Positions 1-9,953 of a DNA stretch of 64,000 nucleotides are shown here, piece after piece. Below the pieces are notes generated by a model. It was not told the origin of the DNA. It was given only the letters and a program-made list of their open reading frames with translations, and ran no database searches. A program made the translations under genes and the position numbers. How positions within the stretch are numbered: position 1 is the first letter of the stretch; each line of letters opens with the position of its first letter. Location: the NCBI GenBank assembly GCA_963971575.1, contig OZ020611.1:5468882-5532881 (forward strand), read 5' to 3'. The stretch is from Liopterus haemorrhoidalis. Lineage: Eukaryota; Arthropoda; Insecta; Coleoptera; Dytiscidae.

Positions 1-934
1 CAAATTCATCGAAAATCAATTGATCGAAAACGAGTTCATCGAAAGCAAATTCATCGAAAATCAATTCATCGAATGATCAATTCATCGAATCGTCAATTCA
101 TCGAAAAAAAGTAAATATTTGAGAGGAATGCCGAGGGGATCGGAAAGCCAAAAAGCAGTGATCAATAAAAGTTGACAGACTACACTTATTAAATAACTAT
201 CATACTTGGTCTATTAATGCCTAATTAATGCGGACCGTAGATTTTTGGGTACCTCGAATTTTACTTAAGTCGAATTGGAATTTTTATAAAGGCACAAAAG
301 AAATATAAACTACATAATTACGTATATAAAAGAAACGACACAAAAATAAACTGAAATTCATTTACCTATACTATTCTACATGTACATACATACATACATA
401 CAAATAGAAAATAATTCTTTGTAAAATTGTATGTCACTCTACTCAAAAATTTTTCCATTTTTTTGAAGTTTCATTTTACGTAACTGCGAATTTACGTAAG
501 CCGAGTGTTACGTATCTCGGGGGATTATTGTATAACAATATTAATGATACTTGTTGTGTTATCTGTCACTACATTTTTAATATATAATTTTTGCAAATTT
601 GAATTAAGTTTTAGTGAGTTCATTTTTGGTGCATATTTGAGGATAATCAAAGAATCAAAGAATATTATTTTTTTAAACCATATAAAAAAATGTATGCAAT
701 TATTTCTTATTTTGTCTACTTTAATTGACCACTGCTTTTTTGACTTTCCGATCCCCTCGGCATTCCTCTCAAATATTTACAAAACATTTTTTTTTTTCGA
801 TGAATTGACGATTCGATGAATTGATTTTCGATGAATTTGCTTTCGATGAACTCGTTTTCGATGAACTCATTTCGATGAATTGATTTTCGTTGAATTTACT
901 TTCGATGAATTGATTTTCGATGAATTCGTCGGTT
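1..934. mobile_element. Fold-back element with TTCATCGAAA-repeat inverted arms
   Basis: The left arm (1-180) is made of repeats of about 10 bp with the core TTCATCGAAA, followed by a unique stretch containing GAGAGGAATGCCGAGGGGAT. The right arm (about 714-934) is its reverse complement, with the same unique stretch at about 744-772 and then TTCGATGAA-type repeats. The spacer (181-713) is AT-rich and shows no coding domain; an open frame at 505-819 is low complexity and not protein-like. Tandem repeats inside long inverted arms are typical of fold-back or MITE-like DNA elements. The left end may lie outside the window, so the terminus and target duplication cannot be defined. No superfamily can be assigned. 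Confidence 0.75.
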
Positions 935-1408
935 ACCATAAAATATTATTGCAGAGTCGGATTGTCGGAGGAAAGTAGTCTGCACCTAAAAACTAGCTAG
1001 TTAGGTTAGGTTTAGTTAGTAATAGTCTAGGACAGAAGAAATATTGATTTACTTTACTACATTTTTCCTGAATAGTGTTTAAAAAAACAACCAATTTTTT
1101 CTGCTGGACTAAATAAATTTGAATTAATAAATTTAATAAAAAGCAGTAAAAAATAAAGTATTTTATTGAATTATTATTGAAAACTTTCTGTTTTTTTTTG
1201 TAAACAACCTAAAAATAAATTGAGTGTTCAAATGAATTGAAGCATGGAAACAATTGCAACACTAGAAACTGCGCTATTATGCAGGATTACCAGGTATTTT
1301 TATGTAATTATTTTAAATACACAGATAACCGCCCTCGTGTTGAAATAAGTTTTTCCAATATGTGTATTGCTGCTTATAAAATCATGGATTTTATCTAGCA
1401 AAATATTT
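935..1408. other. Non-coding AT-rich stretch
   Basis: No coding frame, RNA gene or clear repeat is visible. Two adjacent TTAGG units near 1002-1011 are too short to be telomeric. Confidence 0.5.
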
Positions 1409-1668
1409 ACCCATTAATGGCCAAAGGTTCGTATACGCAACCTTTTAGAAATAATTTTTTTTAAGGAAAGCAGTTGTTTTATTTTTATTGCATAATTATT
1501 TTACAAGCATTACTAGGAGACAATAGCTTCATGAATATTTTATTTCGCAGTTTATTTAAAGAGTATATTTTTTTAAATATTTTGAAATTGGTCAACTTTT
1601 GAAGATTTTACTGATTTATAAAAGCAGGCATATTCTATGCACTTGTTGGTAATATAAATATATATATA

Positions 1669-1902
1669 TGTAAGCTATAAAGCTTACGTTGGTCATATGG
1701 ATGGAAGAGGATCGAGCAATCACACACAACACATTACTAACTAATGATTTAATTAACAAAACACTAATAAATTAACATTTTACTATACACAGTAAGATAT
1801 ATCGTATCGGTCAACGCCATGCCAGACGCGTTCACTCTCTATGCATTCTGGGTAGGCGGGCGGTGGACTACCGTCAGCGGTCCCCAAACGGTTTTTGCAG
1901 AT

Positions 1903-1906
<4 letters not shown>
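1669..1906. repeat. Possible solo LTR inside the piggyBac-like element
   Basis: This 238-bp segment begins TGTAAGC and ends GATAACA, so it has the TG...CA termini of an LTR. It is more GC-rich than its surroundings and is flanked by TATATA on both sides. That would fit a short target duplication but is uninformative because the flanks are a TA microsatellite. No primer-binding site or internal retroelement sequence is present. It could equally be another kind of insertion. Confidence 0.3.
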
Positions 1907-1979
<73 letters not shown>

Positions 1980-2014
1980 CACTATAATATATATATATAT
2001 ATATAATATATATA

Positions 2015-2050
<36 letters not shown>
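1907..2050. repeat. (TA)n microsatellite
   Basis: About 144 bp of nearly pure TA dinucleotides with two ACACTATAA interruptions. The apparent open frame of alternating Ile and Tyr across it is an artefact of the repeat. Confidence 0.95.
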
Positions 2051-2053
<3 letters not shown>

Positions 2054-2315
2054 AAACCGTATGAGAACATTGTTATGAATTATCCTATTTTGAAAAAATA
2101 TAAATTTTATCTGTCATGTTGCTGTGTACATCATTCAAATTTATGGGGTGCGTATACGCACCTTTGGCCAAATCAGTGAAATGCACAGGCGTGATTCACC
2201 ATCGACAAGTCTCATCTTGTCTTAGCCATCTAACCTATTGTTCATTTCTACTGTGTGTTCTTTCATAGTTCAGTATATGTATTTACAGAATAAGTATAGT
2301 GAAAATAAAAATTAG

Positions 2316-2615
2316 TTGTACAGTTGTCAAATGATAGTAAAATTTCTTAATTGGTCACGACTAGCAGTTGCTCTTATGAAGTATCAGAGTAATGCAGATA
2401 CTGATAGAGAAGCAACAAATTCAAACTATGGGCGTCCTTCAAAAAACAGATTATCAGATGTCATCAGATTTGATAGTATTGGTCATCTGATAAGAGGCAT
2501 GAAACGAATGTAAAAAAAAAAATGCAGTTTGTGTAAGAGCAACTCCATTTATTTATTTGTAAAATGTAAAATACATCTGTGCCCAGAGTATTTTGAAATG
2601 TTTCATTCCAAATAA
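2316..2615 (+). pseudogene. piggyBac transposase C-terminus (broken)
   Basis: In one frame the segment reads through a region ending in RFDSIGH, then a TAA stop at 2511-2513, and continues in the same frame into a cysteine-rich tail with CSLC, KCKIHLCP and FEMFHSK. A C-terminal cysteine-rich zinc-binding domain of the form CxxC...C..C..CF..(F/Y)H is characteristic of piggyBac (PGBD-type) transposases, where it follows a D/G-H motif segment like the one seen here. The DDD catalytic core upstream is missing and no ATG starts the frame. This is a dead fragment that identifies the surrounding element. Confidence 0.65.
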
Positions 2616-2922
2616 GTTCATATTTCATTCAAAAATAAAATAATTTGCTTATTACATGTTTACTGATATTTGATATTGTTATTAGCCAAGGGTGCGTATA
2701 CGCATCCTTATATTCCTGTAGAGTTAAGCATATATATTTTTTCAAAATGCAATAACTGTCTAAGTTGATGTATTTTAATTAATTTGCATTACAAGTTTTG
2801 TGAAAAATATTTTTTCTTAATAGCTTGGCCATTAATGGGTTAAACGAATATTTTGAAATATTTCTGTAATTTTGTTTCATCAATTATATCTTTGTGTAAA
2901 TAAATCATATAATAACTTTTTT

Positions 2923-2980
2923 TTTCTTTTACAGGTGAGTTTACATACATTTTATGGACCACTTCATGGTATTTGTGAGT
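2923..2980 (+). promoter_or_regulatory. Candidate recursive-splicing ratchet point 1
   Basis: A long pyrimidine tract leads to ACAG at 2931-2934, immediately followed by GTGAGT at 2935-2940. A 3' splice site is thus fused directly to a strong 5' splice site. Forty nucleotides later a second GTGAGT occurs at 2975-2980. Fused AG|GT sites act as zero-length exons in recursive splicing of long introns, and a nearby downstream donor defines a short cryptic exon (2935-2974). A strikingly similar arrangement occurs at 41499 on the same strand. The 40-nt segment also has an open frame, so a short ordinary exon is the alternative. Confidence 0.45.
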
Positions 2981-3070
2981 ATGGAATTTTTATTTTATTT
3001 TACACAAATTATTTATTCTCACAACAGAACAAGCAAGACCAATAACAGTGTGGCATTAATTTTTCTAATT

Positions 3071-4354
3071 CCAGGTATACAAGTATGAAATGCGGATTTT
3101 TTTAAAAATAAAACACATTAAACTCAAATGAACAGTAAAAGTTTATTTATTCAAAGTATGCTCCATAAGAAGTTATACATTTTTCCCATCTTTCAGGCAA
3201 TTTGTGAATACCTCGTCAGTAGAACTCTTCCCCTTTCCCCGCAAACCATTCATCTAGCCATTCTTTCACATTTTCATATGAACAAAAGTGCTGTTCGGCA
3301 AGTGCGTGACCCATCGATGCGAACAAGTGGTAATCTGAAGGGGCCAAGTCTGGTGAGTAAGCGGCATGGGGTAGCACTTCCCACTTGAGTGCCTCCAATG
3401 TGTTGCAAACTGCTTTTGCCTTATGTGATGGAGAGTTATCGTGAAGAAAGATTACCTTGTGCTGTCTTCTTTCGTATTATGGTCGTTTTATGAGCAGCGA
3501 ATGGTTCAATTCGATCAGTTGTTGTTGGTAGCGTTGGGTATTAACTGTTTCACCAGGTTTTAACAATTCATAATAGACCACACCCTTTTGGTCCCACCAA
3601 GTACAGAGCATTGTCTTTTTGCCAAAGCGATTCGGTCTTGCAGTTGATGTTGATGGTGAGCCTGGTTTCACCTATGATTTTTTGCGTTTGGGATTTTCAA
3701 AATAAATCCATTTTTCATCGCCAGTAATAATACGATGCAAAAAAGACTTTCTTTTGTATCGTGCAAGCAAAATTTCACAAGTGTTGTTGCGTTTTTCCAT
3801 CTGCCTCTCATTCAATGCATGTGGAACCCATCTGCCGACTTTCTGGATCTTACACATCTCTCGTAGGCGATTGGAAACAGCTTGTTGATTAACGCCTAAC
3901 TGCTCTGCTAGTTGTTTTTGTGATTGACTATCGTCTTCCTAGCAATGTTTCCAATTTTGTATCTTCATATTTTTTTGGAGGTTTTCCATGTTCTTTGTCT
4001 GTAAGATCAAAGTCACCAGTTTTGAAGCACCGAAACAACCGTTCACTAGTATCTTGCGATGGAGCATATTCACCATAAGCATCTCGAAGCAGTCGGTATG
4101 ATTCAGCAGCAGTTTTTTTCAAATGAAAACAAAACAGTAGTACTGTCCGCGAATGCTCTTTATTTGGCACAAAATTTGACATTTTTAACACAGTAAAACA
4201 AAACTATATGATCACTTTTCAAATTATAATCTATACGCATTTGACACTTAATGATAACTTAACAAAACGCCATATGTGTTGAAACTTTGAACTATACACT
4301 CAGTTTGCGCGGCAAGTTTGAAAAAAAATGCGCATTTCATACTTGTAGACCTGG
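3071..4354 (-). mobile_element. Mos1-like mariner transposon (mauritiana type)
   Basis: The element is 1284 bp, the usual mariner length. Its inverted ends start CCAGGTATACAAGTATGAAA on the left and read as the inverse on the right (about 4322-4354), followed by TA. This terminus closely resembles the published Mos1 end, as does the transposase encoded inside on the minus strand. Target duplication is imperfect: TA is present on the right but TT on the left. The copy is inactivated by frameshifts and stops but remains close to full length. Confidence 0.9.
3147..4191 (-). pseudogene. Mos1-like mariner transposase (frameshifted)
   Basis: The protein can be followed from MSNFVPNKEHSRTVLLFCFH (N-terminal HTH) through KQLAEQLGVNQQAVSNRLRE (second HTH), the WVPH linker and the catalytic motifs TGDEKW, HDNSPSH and YSPDLAPSDYHLF. 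All three Asp of the mariner DD34D triad are therefore still present. The frame is broken near 3928, again around 3671 and between 3476 and 3399. A TGA replaces a Trp codon just before RGIHKLPERWEK near the C-terminus; translation would otherwise end at TAA 3147-3149. Mariner transposases cut and paste the element at TA sites in the nucleus. This copy cannot make the protein. Confidence 0.9.
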
Positions 4355-4895
4355 TACAATTGGGAATAATATTAAATTCAGTAACATTTACAGTCAATTT
4401 TTACGTTGTTCATATTACAAGCTTATGAAGGGTGTTTTAACGAAATTAATAATGGAATAGAAAGAGTTTATTTGCAAATCAACTTTTTATTAAATAACAA
4501 TATTATACACACTATACAATATTGTTGATGAAAAGAAGCAAAACAAATTATGCACAAGCTGACTTTTTTGTATTGTGTATGGATTACATTTTTGCAATAG
4601 CGACGTGCACAACGGCGTCTTTTAGAATTGGGATTACATTTTCCACTAAATGTTATCCAAACGAATTTTCTCTTAGGGTCTTAAACAAAGTTCTTAGTTT
4701 TATCTGCTTTATCAAGTTTCTAATTATCTACGCAGTGCACAAACTTTATATTTTGAATAAAATAATCTCGGAAAAGTGAATTTTCGTGGCCCACTTCAAT
4801 TTGTTCGTGGAATATTCTATTTTTTTATTCGTGGCCCTATTATATACCTAGGCCCCTTGTGGAACTATATGGCTCCAGTAGAGAAACGCTCATAG
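4355..4895. other. Non-coding stretch
   Basis: AT-rich; I see no supported gene. The frame 4522-4779 shows no recognisable domain. Confidence 0.5.
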
Positions 4896-5055
4896 CCCGC
4901 AAGGTCTCCGGATTTAAGTCTCTTGGATTTTTTCTTATGGAGTTTTGTCAAAGACAAAGTGTACAACACTGTGCATTCAGATGTACAACATTTAAAAATA
5001 ATATCGAAGACAGTATTGCTAATATCGATGGGAGAATATTAAATAAAAAAATATG
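4896..5055 (+). pseudogene. Transposase C-terminal relic (Tc1/mariner, IS630-type)
   Basis: Allowing one frameshift, the sequence reads PARSPDLSLLDFFLW then SFVKDKVYNTVHSDVQHLK. The block (P)xRSPDLxxLDFFLWxxxKxKVY is a common signature of the third catalytic Asp region in Tc3/IS630-like transposases of arthropods. The preceding catalytic domain is missing. About 160 bp survive and no inverted repeats are visible. Confidence 0.6.
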
Positions 5056-5281
5056 AAAACCATTTCAGGGTTTGGCAGGTATTTAGTAAGTGAATGATGA
5101 TTATTTGGGATGCCAAAACAAATTTTGTTTTTTTTTTTTTTTTATTAATTTTAATTCGGATGCCTAATACCATTATTTGGGTTTCTAAACACTTGCCAAA
5201 ATATAACTAGAATTTTGACAAAATAATTTAAACAAAATAAAAATGCAAAAAAATTAAAAAAAACAAAAAATAAAAATTGAC

Positions 5282-5345
5282 TGGAATCGAACAGTAGTGC
5301 AACTTACGAAGCGAGATTGTTACCACTGGACTACGAATGTTCACT
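5282..5345 (-). ncRNA. tRNA-like cassette in copy A (Thr-CGT-like)
   Basis: On the minus strand an A-box-like GTCCAGTGGTAAC is followed by CTCGC TTCGTAA GTTGC, whose loop would present anticodon CGT (Thr). Then comes a T-arm ACTG TTCGATTC CAGT matching the B-box. T-rich runs that could stop RNA polymerase III follow directly. The anticodon stem has several mismatches and the acceptor stem cannot be closed, so it is unlikely to be a working tRNA gene. It is best read as tRNA-derived sequence. Confidence 0.45.
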
Positions 5346-5602
5346 CGTTTACTGTGTTAAATAGCGGATTAAATATTTTACATATTTTAGTTAAAACACA
5401 CAAAAAATGCGTTATTTTCCGAAAACATAATCTGATCAAAAATTCCTTTTGTTCTCTTCCGGTTCACATCAATGTACATTACTTTACGATTTTTATCATT
5501 AATTTTTTCAGATTTTTAGTTTAAACCATTTGGGCTACCGGGTGTGGGTTGTATAAGCATGAGCACAAAGAGTTGTATAAACATGTCAAATTTCAACTCT
5601 AT

Positions 5603-5738
5603 GGACCGGTTTCTGAAAGCTTAGTTAACTATAACCAATTCGTTAGAAAATGGTTGCTGTGGGTGCATATGGGATTGTTATATTGTAACCGAGTTTAACC
5701 AAAAGATTAAACTCGGCTCAGCTTTCAGAAACCAGCCC
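5603..5738. mobile_element. 136-bp MITE nested in copy A
   Basis: Inverted ends GG(A/C)C(G/T)GGTTTCTGAAAGCT are flanked by TAT on both sides (5600-5602 and 5739-5741). Comparison with copies B and C shows the uninterrupted host sequence at this point, which confirms an insertion. A 3-bp TWA-like target and the GGTTTC-type end suggest a PIF/Harbinger derivative. Confidence 0.7.
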
Positions 5739-5835
5739 TATAGGTTTAGCCGTTTGGATACAATTTTTACCGAACAGACAGACGACAAAATAACGGTATA
5801 AGGGTTTTTTGTTCATACCTACAAAACCCTAAAAA

Positions 5836-6579
5836 AGTAGGAATAATTTATGTAAAAGAGTGGAATTACGTATAAATGAGAATGGGAGTAATTTTGAACA
5901 ATATTTGTAAGCTCATAACAATTTCAATAAAATTCAAATAAATTCAATTTGCTTTTTTCTCGATTATTTTGTGATGTAAGGTTTTGACTTCTTTCTATCG
6001 TTGAAATCAGAAAAAAATACTCTATCGAATAGGTAAATATAAAATGTGTTTTCCTATTTAAAATAAGAAAGTTGCACAACGTACTTTGAGAACCACTGGT
6101 CAAAATAAATTGCTTCACTAATTGCTATTTTTTCTGTAAAATAGTATTTGTTGTCTACTTTAAACAACCTCGTAGCACTTATTGTTCTCTAAATAGCAAT
6201 TGATGAGAATCGGAATAGACAGGAATTTTTGATCAGTTTAATATTTTGAAAAATATTTTTGGCGTTGAAAAAACAATTTAATTTTATCAATTTTTTTCTG
6301 TGAGTTCAGAAGAAAACTCTTATAGGCATGTGATGATGATCATCTCTGAGTTCAATGACCGGACAATATGATGTGTTTTTTATTAATTTTAAATTGTTAT
6401 TTTATATCGTGACTATTTACTAAGCTCTGATGAAGATTTAAATTAAATCGAAACGTAAGCGAAGTTAATTTGTTTTATATTCTGGCTGGTCCGAATCCAA
6501 TTATCTATCAACTATAATTCCTAACTTACGGACGTAACTCATCTAATCAAGATCAAATTTTATGATTTTTAATATGTAT
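5836..6579. other. AT-rich stretch with hammerhead-like core
   Basis: No gene is supported. At 6427-6453 the conserved hammerhead ribozyme core elements appear in order: CTGATGA, a perfect 6-bp stem (GATTTA/TAAATC) with a 3-nt loop, then GAAA. One extra A lies before the stem, and stems I and III are not convincing by eye. Frames at 5924-6118 are not protein-like. Confidence 0.4.
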
Positions 6580-7998
6580 GGCGCCCGCTCCCGGCCCAGG
6601 TAGGGTAGGAGTACACGACGACACACAAGGGTTGACTTTGAAATGTCAAAAATTATAAATGCGCGGTGCGCGGACGGGAGAATTTATTATTATAAAAAAA
6701 TAAGGTCAGGTTCTTGGTGCAAATGCGTTGCCAATAAAATTGAATAAAAGAGAGAAAAGGTTTTGGGGATCGCTAATATGTTAGGGAAATTTACAGTGTA
6801 AAAATTAATAATGATAGGTGGTGTAGCGTTGCCAGGAATAATAAATAATAATAATAAAAAAAATAATATCAAAAAATAGTTGAATAAAAAAACTTGTAAA
6901 ATAATTGAACAAAAAAAAATAAGTTGTCCACAAAAAAAATAAGTTGTCCAAAAAAAAATTTAAATAATTTTAACTTTTGCGGACTGCCACAATTAATAGC
7001 GGTAAGCGCGGCGGTGAATACGGTCGGTTACACTGTAAATTAATCCTAGAACAAATTCATAAAAAATCGTGATTCTAAATTTAAAGAAAATTTTTATATC
7101 AAAATCTACAAAAAAAGTGATGAATTTAAATAATTTCTCAATGCAAAATGTTGAGAAATGGGTACAGATCTACTAGTGAATTTAAAACAAATATATTTGA
7201 CTAAATTAAACAAATAAAAAATTATTTAAACAGAACGAACGACAGGTTCAAACGGTGAAACACGCGTTTGTTCTGAGTTGGAGCGACAGGTGACGTCACT
7301 CAATAAAAAATTGAAATTAATTTAAAATAGACTGTTTTTTAACAAAAATGCAGTAATTAATAAATTACTGCCACAATGTCCTATTTTAAGCACAAAAGAA
7401 ATCTGGAGGGAAAACTCCAGAAAAAATAATTTTAAGAAAATATAAATTTATTAATTAATTAATAATTAGTTTTAATAATTAATTATAGCCTGATATATTA
7501 ATTAACAATTTACACAAATCAGGGGATCCTGAGTAAATTAAAACTGATTTTAAACTATTTCACAATATAAAAATCAAAAACACGTCTGCTGGTCTTGGTA
7601 GAAAATTATTAATAATGAAATTAAGATATCGTTGCATTTTGGTCGCTTGCGCTGATCGGAATGAAATTAATAACTGTAATACCAGCGGCTCTAAATAAGT
7701 TATATTTAAATAAAATGTTTATTTAAATAAAATCAAAAATAGTTTAAATAAATACGATAATATTGTAATATAGTATTGTATAATATTATAGAAAATATTA
7801 TTGTAAAAGGAATAGTATTCTGGTAATATATTGTAGGAATAAAATATACAGTGGTTCTAAATATGACTTTCTCTATAAAATGAATTATTATTTAAATTAG
7901 ATAAAAATGGTAAAGATGATAATTAAATGGAAATAAAATATAATTTAGATATAAAATGAAAAATACGAAAAGGTGATACGCCCTAAGCGGGCGCTTCA
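6580..7998. mobile_element. Non-coding DNA element with 9-bp target duplication
   Basis: The 9-mer AATATGTAT occurs at 6571-6579 and again at 7999-8007, immediately outside inverted GC-rich ends (GGCGCCCGCT on the left, AGCGGGCGCTTC on the right). The 1.42-kb interior is AT-rich with no coding domain. A 9-bp duplication fits Mutator-like elements; an 8-bp reading (ATATGTAT) would fit hAT. It is a non-autonomous element of uncertain superfamily. Confidence 0.65.
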
Positions 7999-8007
7999 AT
8001 ATGTATC

Positions 8008-8777
8008 CACAATTTTTTATCATTTATTGACCGACCTATTCCTGAAATGTGCGAAAATTTTCATTCGTATCATTTTTTTTAATCTATTTTTTTATTAATA
8101 TTTTTTGTTAACCTAAAGTTAGGAATGAGAAATATGAGAAGAATTACTCAAAGAGCTAACAAATCCAATTTCTGTGGCCCAAATTCCTTATAAAACTCGT
8201 AACATTTTCTCTACAAGTTTATTTGTGAAAAACCTGTCACACTATCTTTTGTGTTACATTCGTTATTTGTACTTTTGTGAAAGTTTGTTGAAACTTTTGT
8301 GATATTCGTGGAAAATTCTTGTTTATTTTCACCAAACATCGAGAGTGGAGGCCTCCTGAAACCTCTGAAGTTTGACATCTACATCAGGCGTTGTCATCCG
8401 ATCTCCCCGCGAGCCACAATCGCCCGATACACTCGTCCCGCTCCACGACTCGCCCGATACACTCGTCCCGCTCCACGACTCGCCCTATCTCATATAGACC
8501 ACATGTAACCTACTTAGTTCAGCCATTCAGGAAATCACTACACGTTATTATTATTTTGGAAATGTGAATCTCATTTGCCTAACATGATATGGCATAATTA
8601 TTGTTGATTATAATACAGGATATCTTATTATGCGAGGGCAGTATAGGTTTAATCTGGACTTTGTTATACAGCAACAACAATAACTTGCTTTAATGTACAC
8701 TTATCTCTCAGCTGGGAGAAGAGTATTGACTTACGAATACCGGCAGAATAGTATATTCCGTAACAAGCTTGGAATGA
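8008..8777. other. Non-coding stretch with two-copy 30-bp tandem repeat
   Basis: A unit starting CGCCCGATACACTCGTCCCG is repeated exactly twice at 8421-8450 and 8451-8480 in an otherwise AT-rich region. The open frame 8299-8508 spans it and lacks any recognisable domain. Confidence 0.5.
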
Positions 8778-9833
8778 GAAAATTGATGTGAAGCGTGAAT
8801 TTTCACACATTTCTGGGTTTTGCAGGTATTTAGTAACTGAACGATGATTATTTGGGATGCCAAAACAAATTTTATGTCAAAATATTTTTTTATGAATGTT
8901 AATTCGAATGCCTAATTCCATTATTTAAGTTTCTAAATATATGCAGTATTTTTTTTTATACAGCAAAGTTCATTAAGATTTTGAAAATTGCACCTATGGC
9001 TTCCATTGGTTGCTTACATCATAAGTCCCGCCCTTTGATTTCGTCAAACATAGAATTAAATTATAATTTCAACACTTTCAACTGGTTATTAAATTTACGC
9101 TTTTAAAAATTAAATGCAACATTTACCAAATATAACTAGAATTTTAACAAAATAATTTAAACAAAATAAAAATGCAAAAAAAAAACAAAAAATAAAATCA
9201 ACAGGATTCGAACCCTAGTTTGCAAGTTAACTTATATTATTAAGCGTACGACAAATCCAACCACGCCATGAGAGCTTCTGATCTGGTATGTTACACAACG
9301 TATTAAATAGTTAACATATTTTAGTTAAAAACACAAAAAATGCGTTATTTTCCGAAAACATAATCTGATCAAAAATTCCTGTTGTACTATTCCGGTTCAG
9401 ACCAATGTACATTACTTAGAGTTTTTTCAGATTTTTAGTTTAAACCATCTGGGCTACAGGGTGTGGGACAAAAAAATTTTTGCACAATTTTGACAAAAAT
9501 CGCATCAAAATAATTTATTTTGCAAAAATAAAATTTTGATCGTTAATCCACGTACTAAGGGCTTTCATTTGATACCCTACTCAAAATTTTAAAAAAATAT
9601 TTTTTTTTTTCGATGAGCACATATTTGTTTATATTTTTAGAGGGATATGTTTTTTAGATGTTTTAGTATTTTTCCTATGTGCGGGTCAAAGAGTTGTATA
9701 AGCATGCCAAATTTCAACTCTCTAGGTTTAGCCGTTTGGCTACAATTTTTACCGAACAGACAGACAGACAGACAGACAGACGACAAAATGACGGTATAAG
9801 GGTTTTTTAGTCATACCTACAAAACCCTAAAAA
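8778..9833. mobile_element. tRNA-cassette inverted-repeat element, copy B
   Basis: This is a full-length copy of about 1.05 kb. It begins near AAAATTGATGTGAAGCGTGA, has TTTCTGGGTTTTGCAGGTAT as inner left end and CATACCTACAAAACCCTAAA as right end. A (CAGA)n tract lies at 9758-9780 just inside the right end. Its flanks match copy C almost throughout, but the tRNA-like module at 9204-9272 is a different sequence in the same place. It encodes no protein. Confidence 0.75.
9204..9272 (-). ncRNA. tRNA-like cassette in copy B
   Basis: On the minus strand an A-box-like ATGGCGTGGTTGG is followed about 45 nt later by AGGGTTCGAATCCTG, a perfect RNA polymerase III B-box and tRNA T-loop. T runs follow downstream. 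The anticodon arm is distorted (GCTTA...TAAGT around a 6-nt loop), so no anticodon is assigned, and the acceptor stem does not pair. It is probably a tRNA-derived pseudogene. Confidence 0.45.
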
Positions 9834-9953
9834 CGTGAGGAACCACGAGCATCGAATTTTCTCTTCCAACCCTACTTGCTCCACGACCACCAGAAAGAAA
9901 AAAATAATAACAATTAATTATTTTCACAAACATTTTATCTTAACAGATAACTA

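Larger units (their letters stand above)
1409..2843 (+). mobile_element. Degenerate piggyBac-like DNA transposon
   Basis: The ends are inverted copies of CCCATTAATGGCCAA (about 1410-1424 and, reversed, 2825-2839). The right end abuts TTAA (2840-2843) and the left end abuts TTTA, a one-base variant. TTAA target sites and termini starting CCC are hallmarks of the piggyBac superfamily. Three copies of a palindromic motif with core GTATACGC (about 1431, 2150 and 2695) occur, usually flanked by AAGG/CCTT. The interior holds a transposase C-terminal remnant (2316-2615), a TA microsatellite and a possible solo LTR. The element is far too short and broken to be autonomous. Confidence 0.72.
5061..5835. 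mobile_element. tRNA-cassette inverted-repeat element, copy A
   Basis: The left end reads TTTCAGGGTTTGGCAGGTAT and the right end is the inverse, CATACCTACAAAACCCTAAA. A short CAGACAGACGACAAAATAACG tract precedes the right end. The same flanking sequence recurs in copies B (8778) and C (24451). All three carry a tRNA-like cassette at the same internal place in reverse orientation, but the cassette differs between copies. Copy A is shortened in its left half and interrupted by a small MITE (5603-5738). No protein is encoded. The class is unknown; inverted ends suggest a non-autonomous DNA element. Confidence 0.75.

Noticed and set aside
985..1020. TTAGG units, possible insect telomere repeat
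   Set aside because: Only two adjacent units plus a variant; far too short and degenerate.
1819..2022. Open frame with alternating Ile-Tyr
   Set aside because: It is produced by the (TA)n microsatellite and has no protein features.
3062..3082. Third ratchet-like site (TTTTTCTAATTCCAG|GTATAC)
   Set aside because: CCAGGTATAC is the terminal repeat of the Mos1-like mariner.
8299..8508. Possible small gene with repeated arginine-rich C-terminus
   Set aside because: The C-terminus comes from the two-copy 30-bp repeat and there is no support for coding.
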